Shown here in pieces: positions 58,091 through 64,000 of a DNA stretch of 64,000 nt; positions within the stretch are counted from its first letter, which is position 1; every line of letters starts with the position of its first letter. Source of the DNA: Castanea sativa (Eukaryota > Streptophyta > Magnoliopsida > Fagales > Fagaceae); assembly GCF_040712315.1 (NCBI RefSeq), contig NC_134015.1:21515614-21579613 (forward strand). Reading direction: 5' to 3'. The notes below the pieces were generated by a model, which worked only from the letters and a program-made list of their open reading frames with translations, had not been told where the DNA came from and made no database searches. Made by a program: the position numbers and the translations under genes.

Positions 58091-58928
58091 TTAAGCCTTG
58101 AGGTCGTGGGCATCAATATCGTTGATAATATTAACAATCAAATCAAGGTACTTAGTAGGAGGCGGGACATTTTCGTTGAGTTTCTCATATTCCAGAGTCA
58201 CTTTCACGGAGCCACCCTCACTCTTTGGCAGAACCTGAAAGTTAGCCTTATAGCTTTTGTAAAGACCAGGCAATGTCCTTCCAGAGCACTAAGAGTTACC
58301 ATCTTGTTTTCGTCATCTATTTCTACCTTATCCTTGAAATTCTCGACATTTCCATCTGTAGGTTCAAATGAAAACAAGAGGTAGCCATCAGTCAGGGTTC
58401 CATGTTCATGAAACTAGGAAACATATATATATCAACTACAAAAATCGCGTTTTATGGTATCCAACTTGTTCTTTTATTTTACATTTATTTATGATAAGGT
58501 TAAGAGATTTATAGTTTAACAGACATCTTTTGACGTTTTTAACGGAGATGTCAATGATTTACTTTTTATAACTATGGAATTATTATTCAAAAAAATATTA
58601 TTTGTATTTTTATTTAAAAAATCTATGTTTATAATAAGATAATTAAGTTCAAGTAATGGGCATTATCAAAACCTCGAGCAAAGACTAAGTGAACACATTT
58701 TGCCAGAACTTAATTAGTTTAAGAACACCAGAATGATATTGCCTTACCAACAGTGAATTTCCATATCCTGACTGAGCCTGTAGTTTCCCAATCGTCATGT
58801 ACTTCAGCTTCACGCACTGTATCAGAGGCATTCGCAATGTGGTAAGATTGGCTGCTGATGTTGTAGAACTTGTCGGCTGAGGAATTGTAATCTACCTCAG
58901 CCTCCAGCTTACCCATTAAAGCAGCCAT
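58091..58928 (-). pseudogene. MLP-like paralogue (Bet v 1 family) with 1-nt frameshift and displaced promoter
   Basis: Exon 1 is 58928-58748 (MAALMGKLEAEVDYNSSADK ... WKFTV, donor G/GTAAGG). Exon 2 is 58355-58091 (acceptor CTACAG), with a 392-bp intron. Exon 2 is 265 bp against 266 in the intact gene. One base is missing after GGACATTGCCTGG (near 58262), so the frame is lost after about residue 90. Past it the right protein resumes in another frame (LYKSYKANFQVLPKSEGG ... KAstop). A LINE begins 76 bp upstream of the ATG, about where the TATA box of the intact copy stands. It is a pseudogene unless the missing base is an assembly error. Confidence 0.85.
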
Positions 58929-59004
58929 GTCTAAACTCTCGGAATCAAACCTAGTTTTCAATTAGGAGATACAGTATTGGTGCCTAGTGGTCGATGGAGG
59001 AAAC

Positions 59005-60165
59005 TTTTTTTTTTTTTTTTTTTTTGAGAATCCAGTCTGAAATGTCTTATTAAATCAAGAAAGAGGCATATCTGTCAATACAAATTTGTTAATATCTGGT
59101 GGAACAGACTCCATCTAGATAGTTAAATCAGAACTAAATCTAGCTTTTTTTGCTAAAGCATCAGCTACAGAATTTCCTTTCCTATAGGTATAGGAAAAAC
59201 TATAGGATCTCAAGGAATTGACATAGAACATAGTATCTCTAAAGAGATGACCATAAGCAGATTGAAACATATCCCCTTTTTGGAGGGATTTGATGACAAT
59301 TTCCAAGTCTCCTTCCAAAATGAACTCATGGAGACCTACTTCGTGGACAAAAATGGCAGCACGTCTTGCTACTAATAGCTCCAAACAGATAACTGAAGGG
59401 GGTTGTGGGATTTTTTTCAGAGAGAGCCGCGATGATTTCTCCTTCATGGTTACGTATTACCACCCCCAAGCCTGCCTCTCCCCTGCCTGAGAACATGGCT
59501 CCATCAAAATTTGTTTTGAAACTATTGAAATCTGGAGGCTTCCACTTTGTTTCATTTGCTTGTGATTGTTTCTTTGGGAGTGTGTTGACCGGTTGCTGAG
59601 GTAGAATCAAGTATCTCTTTGCTTCCAAAACCACATGGTTTAGAGGGAGAGCTTCCTCTTTTAGCCTGAGTTTATTCCGCCTAGACCATAGGAACCAAGC
59701 AATGGTGATGAAGAGCTCTAATTGGCGTGGCTTTTGAGTGATCAATTTTGCCAAGTTTTGGAAGGATCTCGTTGAAGTTTTTTGGCGATAACCCATCCAA
59801 AATCTGATTCCCATACCTATTGGATAGAGGCACAATCCCAGAGGGCATGGAGGACAGATTCAGACTGACTTTTGCATTGTTGACATGAGCTTTCTGCTAT
59901 AATTTGTCGCTGCATTTAGTTTTCTCTCGTTGGCAGAGCATTTAAACAAGGCGTGAGTCATTTTTGAGTTTGAGGTTGAAGCCACTTCTTTATTATCTTC
60001 AGCACACAGCCACTTATACCCCGTGCTTACTGAATAGGACCCATCTCTACTCTCCGGCCAATATTGGATGACAGGTTGATTGATCAGTCCTAGAGGAATG
60101 GACTTTATTTTCTCTGCTTCAAAAGGCAAGAAGTTATTGTCAATGATGTAGGAGTTCCATCCATA
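59005..60165 (-). mobile_element. 5'-truncated non-LTR retrotransposon (LINE, L1-like) 3' end
   Basis: Read on the minus strand it has a zinc-finger-type post-RT region (PVIQYWPESRDGSYSVSTGYKWL, about 60080), a linker (FITIAWFLWSRRNKL) and an RNase H domain. The latter shows NFDGAMFSGRG (first Asp), LELLVARRAA (Glu), ILEGDLE (Asp) and KGNSVADALAKKA (Asp). A stop at 59115 and a terminal poly(A) (poly-T at 59005-59025) follow. RT and endonuclease are missing, the usual 5' truncation. Several frames are needed, so it is inactive. No TSD could be matched. Confidence 0.8.
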
Positions 60166-61039
60166 TGTGTGTGGATCAATTAAAAGGTGACGTTTACACT
60201 AAGTAAACTTTCATTTTAGCTAATTTAATTTTTAAACTTTACACGTGTGCCAAAGTGCTACTTTTGTTTAATCAACCGTTAAATGGACTAACTTCTTACT
60301 CACATGAGTGTCACGTGGAGAAGAAAATTCTCAAATTCCAATTGCAATCGTTTTATTGTTTTAGAGAGAAAAACTCTATGGTTTAGTTGAGAGAGAGAGA
60401 GAGAGAGAGGATCAATCTAGTGGTTCTCTCTCTCAATCAAACCACAACATCGCTAGAATTCTTGGTATTGTTGTACAACCCTTACATCTTCGATTCAATT
60501 AGCAAAAGTAACATAATTAATTTAATTAAGAATTATAGATGAATCAAAATTAAGTATTTGAGCAGATTCTAGTTAACTTAACGGATAAAATCTATTACTG
60601 TTGAATAAGAGATTTGAGGTTCGATTCATGTTTATACAAGAAATCAATTGGTGTATTGGTCTAATGATAAAGAATAATTATTAAGAGCTCAAAAAAGTTA
60701 AATATTTAAATGTAAAATTAAAATTTAATAATAAAAATTATAAACATATAGTAAAAAATTAAAGAGTAAAAATTACTTTAAGATTTGTGATAAATGAATA
60801 TCATGTAAGACTAAGTTCTAATAAAAAAAAGATAGATTATAAAATTATTATAATAGATTTTAAAATAATTTAAACGGAATAATGAAATTAATATTTTTTT
60901 TTTAACTTTTAAAAATTGTGTTTTAATCAAACAAATAATGTAATTTTTTTAAACTTTAGTAATTGAGTTTAACTTAAGTAAACTATATTAATAATATTAA
61001 TGTACATATAATTAGCTTTATTAATATAGCTTTTTTTTT
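60166..61039. other. AT-rich intergenic sequence
   Basis: Contains a short (GA)n at about 60392-60410. No gene or paired transposon ends. Confidence 0.5.
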
Positions 61040-61275
61040 GGTAATTTTAAGATTTTGGGGGTATTTTTTTGGGTTTCGGGGTTATTTTGGTTATTTTTTG
61101 GGTTTCAGAGTTATTTTAGTCATTTTTTGGGGTTTTATGGGTATTTTGGTAATTTTTTAGGTTTCGGAGGTATTTTGGTAATTTTTAGATTTGGGGGTAT
61201 TTTGGTAATTTTTAGATTCGGGGGTATTTTGGTCATTTTTGAAGATTTTAGAGTACTTTGGTCATTTTCACTATA
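61040..61275 (+). repeat. Degenerate minisatellite (about 30-bp units)
   Basis: Units of the type GGGGGTATTTTGGTAATTTTTAGATTT repeat about seven times. They create a Phe/Gly-rich ORF that is not a gene. Confidence 0.8.
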
Positions 61276-61284
61276 GTGGCAGTT

Positions 61285-61470
61285 TGGTAATTTTGATAAT
61301 TGGGTAATTGGGTGGGTTGGGGTTTACCCATAATAATTGGGTTGGGTTGGATTTGGGTTAGAAGCAATTAGTTAAATGGATTTTAATGGGTAGTTGGGTT
61401 TTTATATACCCAACCCAGTTATGCCCACCCCAAACCCTCCCAACCCCACCCATTTGCCACCCCTAGTCAT
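61285..61470. mobile_element. Possible hAT-type non-autonomous element end
   Basis: GGGTTGGGT-rich sequence on the left and ACCCAACCC-rich on the right are inverted. The right end TTGCCACCCCTAG resembles the inverse of the AGGGGTGGCAA terminus of many plant hAT elements. The left end was not found. Confidence 0.35.
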
Positions 61471-61607
61471 GTGGCAAAATTATGTCATACAACTTCTAAG
61501 ACATATACTTAGGCACATAGTACAAGAACTACATGTAAGACAAAGGTGGATCGAGTCAAAAGAAGTTTCCCTTGCAGCTGCACCCAAAATCTCTTATTTC
61601 ATCTATA

Positions 61608-61913
61608 TCTATACTATTTATAAGAGATTTCTCCTTTTTAGACTAGACTTTTATGTCATTAAAAAATACCCCTAAACTTTATATTTAACAGGAAAAAAAC
61701 TTGAGAATAACCTGGTAAAAAATTTATCTCCAATTTCAATTAAAATGCTTACAAAATAAAATACTCTCTTACTAATCCATGTCTTCAAAACAAACTTATC
61801 CAAAATTTAATATAAAAAATGGAAAATTATATGACACTAGACAAAAAAAAACAAAAAAACAAAAAAACAAAAGCCTCATCACATACGCAAAGCGCATGTG
61901 ATGAGGAGGCTAG
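61608..61913 (+). mobile_element. Helitron-like unit 1 (306 bp)
   Basis: It starts TCTATACTATTTATAAG after an A. It ends with a perfect hairpin CATCACAT...ATGTGATG, ten bases later CTAG, followed by T. This is the classic Helitron 3' end at an A/T site. Non-coding. Confidence 0.65.
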
Positions 61914-62241
61914 TCTATACTATATATAAAATGATTCTTCACTTTCAACTGGATTTTTATGTGGTTCAAAAATATCTTCATTAACGAAGCGTAATTCCAT
62001 TTAGAAATAGGGTCATAAATGTCAAATAATAAATTTCATCTTAAATTCAAAAAGAGAACTCCTAAAATTTAGGATTTTTGTCTCTTCATGTTCAAAAAAA
62101 AAATTACAGTTACTTCTTATCTCTAAAGTTTATTGTTTTTATTTGTTTGAAAAATAAATGAATATATTTTTAAATTATAATAGATGCAAATTATTAACAT
62201 TTATCAAAAAAAAAATAGAAGAGCGCATGCTCAAAAGCTAG
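61914..62241 (+). mobile_element. Helitron-like unit 2 (328 bp)
   Basis: It starts TCTATACTATATATAAAATG immediately after unit 1 and ends hairpin GAGCGCATGCTC then CTAG/T. The interior is similar to units 1 and 3 (TTTTTATGTGGTT, AAATAGGGTCATAAATGTCAAATAA). Confidence 0.6.
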
Positions 62242-62781
62242 TTATATATAAGAGGATTAATTCCTTTCTTTAAACTGGACTTTTATGTAGTTTAAATATA
62301 GCCTCATCAATGAATGGTAACTTTTCTTAGAAATAGGGTCATAAATGTCAAATAACAAATTTTATTTTGAATTCAAAAAGAGAATTTCTAAAACATAGGA
62401 TTTTTTTTTTTCACGTTCATCTTTTTATAACCTAAAATTTAACATTTTTTGTTCCTTTTTCATTTGAATAAAAGTAACACACTCCTAATTTAAAAAATAA
62501 TAAAATAATGAAAAACTAAGATAACTCCTAAAATTTAGCCTTCTTTCCCCTTACTTTTATCTTATTTTTCCTATCCAAACTTTTCTCTATATTGTTATGC
62601 CACTTTCAAAAACACATTTAAAAAAGAAATTATAATTACTACTTATCTATAAAATTTATCATTTATATTTGTTTGAAAAATAAAAATATATATTTCAAAA
62701 TTATAATAAATGTAAATTATTAACCTTTTCAAAAAAAATGAAATAAATAAAAGAACCTCTGAGCGCGTTCTTAAAGGTCAG
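62242..62781 (+). mobile_element. Helitron-like unit 3 (decayed)
   Basis: The 5' end lacks the TCTATAC start. The middle repeats AAATAGGGTCATAAATGTCAAATAA of unit 2. The 3' end GAGCGCGTTCTTAAAGGTCAG/T is a mutated form of GAGCGCATGCTCAAAAGCTAG/T. Confidence 0.45.
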
Positions 62782-62794
62782 TAGAGTATAATTA

Positions 62795-62830
62795 TGTGTG
62801 TGTGTGTGTGTGCGTGTGTGTGTGTGTGTT
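62795..62830. repeat. (TG)n microsatellite
   Basis: Alternating TG interrupted once by TGCG. Confidence 0.95.
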
Positions 62831-62904
62831 TTCCTTGTTTCTATATGTGTATCTCTTTTACATAACAAACTTCATTTTTTTTTTTTTAAAACCCTTAATC
62901 TCTT

Positions 62905-63672
62905 TGTGGGGGGTAAAAGCTCTTGAATAAACGTTTGGACTTTGGGCCTGATTGGCTGGTACCAATTTGTTTTTATCAGGGCCTCTAGGCCCACAAGTCA
63001 GTCCGCACTGTAAAGATCCGAGGAGTTGTCCAAGGAGGAGTGCCTCCTCGGACAGGCCCGACAATGACCCTGGAACTTGCTAAATGGGTTAGAGGCAGGA
63101 TTCTAAAGAAACTGATGGGTAAAAGGGTGATCCAAGCACCCTTTAGAAGCAAGAATGTGTGAGAAATATCTGAGGAAAAAGCTGCTACCACCACATTAAA
63201 GGCCCTGCATCTACCTCCCTGGCCGCATTAATGGAGAAATGACCTCTGAACAGTAGAATTCAGCCTTCCTGCTATTAGTTGAAGACTTCAAGAATGTGGT
63301 GGATGGGACAAGTATCTAAGGAGAAGATTTGTATGACACGTGGAGGAACCAGTGAAAAAGAAGAAGTATATAAGGAGACGAGAGAGGAAAGAGAGGGGGA
63401 CCGGCTCCTTAGCTAAAAAAGAACTAAGAATTGTAAACTTTGCCATAGAAAGAGAATATTTATACAAATCGTTCTCGGCTTACGTCCGAGGAGGTCTTTT
63501 TGTCATATTTGTTTATCATTTGCATAGATTGTGGCACTCTAGCCTGTTAATTGAACTTCCAACATCTCAAACCTAGGTTTCAAATCCATACTCTATAAAT
63601 TTCATTGTATAAGGCTCGTTGGGCCTGAGCCCATTACCTGCTTTTGGGTCCGGGTACAATTGTGCACTTACA
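62905..63672 (+). mobile_element. Solo LTR of a Tat-type gypsy element (768 bp), TSD CTCTT
   Basis: TGTGGGGGGTAAAAG to GTGCACTTACA. Perfect CTCTT repeats lie at 62900-62904 and 63673-63677. It shares several blocks with the gypsy LTR at 35532 (CTACCTCCCTGGCCGCATTAA, CTCGGCTTACGTCCGAGGAG, GGGCCTGAGCCCAT) but is diverged elsewhere, so it is a sister family. The internal region is gone. Confidence 0.9.
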
Positions 63673-63677
63673 CTCTT

Positions 63678-64000
63678 ATCATTATATTTTAAAATTCAAA
63701 AGTTTTAAAGAAATTCAAGAATGGAAGAAAAGAAAACATAACAAAATTCATTTTAAAAAAGTCCTTCTTCTCTTATTATTATATTTTAAAATTCAAAATT
63801 TATACAAGAAAATAAAGAATTGAAGAAAATAAAACAAAATAGTTTTAATTGAAGTGAAAAAAATTTGTCTTTTAAAAATTTCAGGAATTCAAATTCAATT
63901 CTTTATGTGACTCTTTTATTTTATTTTTCAAACAAGTGAGTAAATAATAAAATTTGAAAATAATTACATAATAAATTGCATAGTTTGATATCGCTTCAAG
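63678..64000. other. AT-rich sequence, nothing recognised
   Basis: No gene or repeat boundary visible to the window end. Confidence 0.5.

Noticed and set aside
61055..61276. Phe/Gly-rich ORF resembling a membrane protein
   Set aside because: It is a minisatellite; hydrophobicity comes from T-rich units.

Overview
The window is nuclear DNA from a flowering plant, most likely a woody eudicot. The evidence is the AT-rich intergenic sequence, the plant retrotransposon lineages (Sirevirus-type Ty1/copia and Tat-type Ty3/gypsy), plant DNA transposons (CACTA, Mutator-like, Tourist, Stowaway, PIF/Harbinger, Helitron) and a two-exon Bet v 1-fold/major-latex-protein (MLP) gene. A Fagales-like tree is a guess from general appearance only. 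Almost everything here is mobile DNA. The only host gene with an apparently intact reading frame is one MLP gene on the minus strand. A second MLP copy is broken.

Layout: 1-3453 is the 3' part of a Sirevirus (element A). It appears to sit inside the gag of a second one (element B, 3454-9280). About 9790-19490 is a badly degraded CACTA transposon. Its TNPA-like transposase exons were tandemly triplicated, and it was then invaded by nested solo LTRs and a Mutator-like element. 19495-20790 holds LTR fragments in mixed orientation. 20790-26660 is host segment 1 with the intact MLP gene, whose single intron is swollen to 3.7 kb by MITEs. 27560-33200 contains a gag scrap, a Tourist-like MITE and a PIF/Harbinger transposase pseudogene. 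35310-58990 is host segment 2, a paralogue of segment 1. It is split by an 11.6-kb Tat-type gypsy element (35532-47157, TSD ATGGT), a 7.7-kb pol-less Sirevirus (element C, 48169-55831) and two solo LTRs, and ends in the frameshifted MLP copy. A truncated LINE has landed just upstream of that copy's ATG. The last 4 kb hold a minisatellite, three tandem Helitron-like units and a solo gypsy LTR with perfect TSD.

The most interesting observations are these. (i) The second (archaeal-type) RNase H domain of the gypsy pol is triplicated in tandem. (ii) The Sireviruses keep gag and an env-like ORF but have no pol between them. (iii) Each Sirevirus repeats its LTR's own short motif cluster a second time just upstream of the env-like ORF, which suggests an internal promoter. 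(iv) A spliced-looking antisense gene with an NLS and a coiled coil lies inside the gypsy element. (v) The two MLP segments allow the pre-insertion site of the gypsy element to be read directly in the paralogue. No prokaryote-type system (operon, CRISPR) and no rRNA or tRNA gene was seen.
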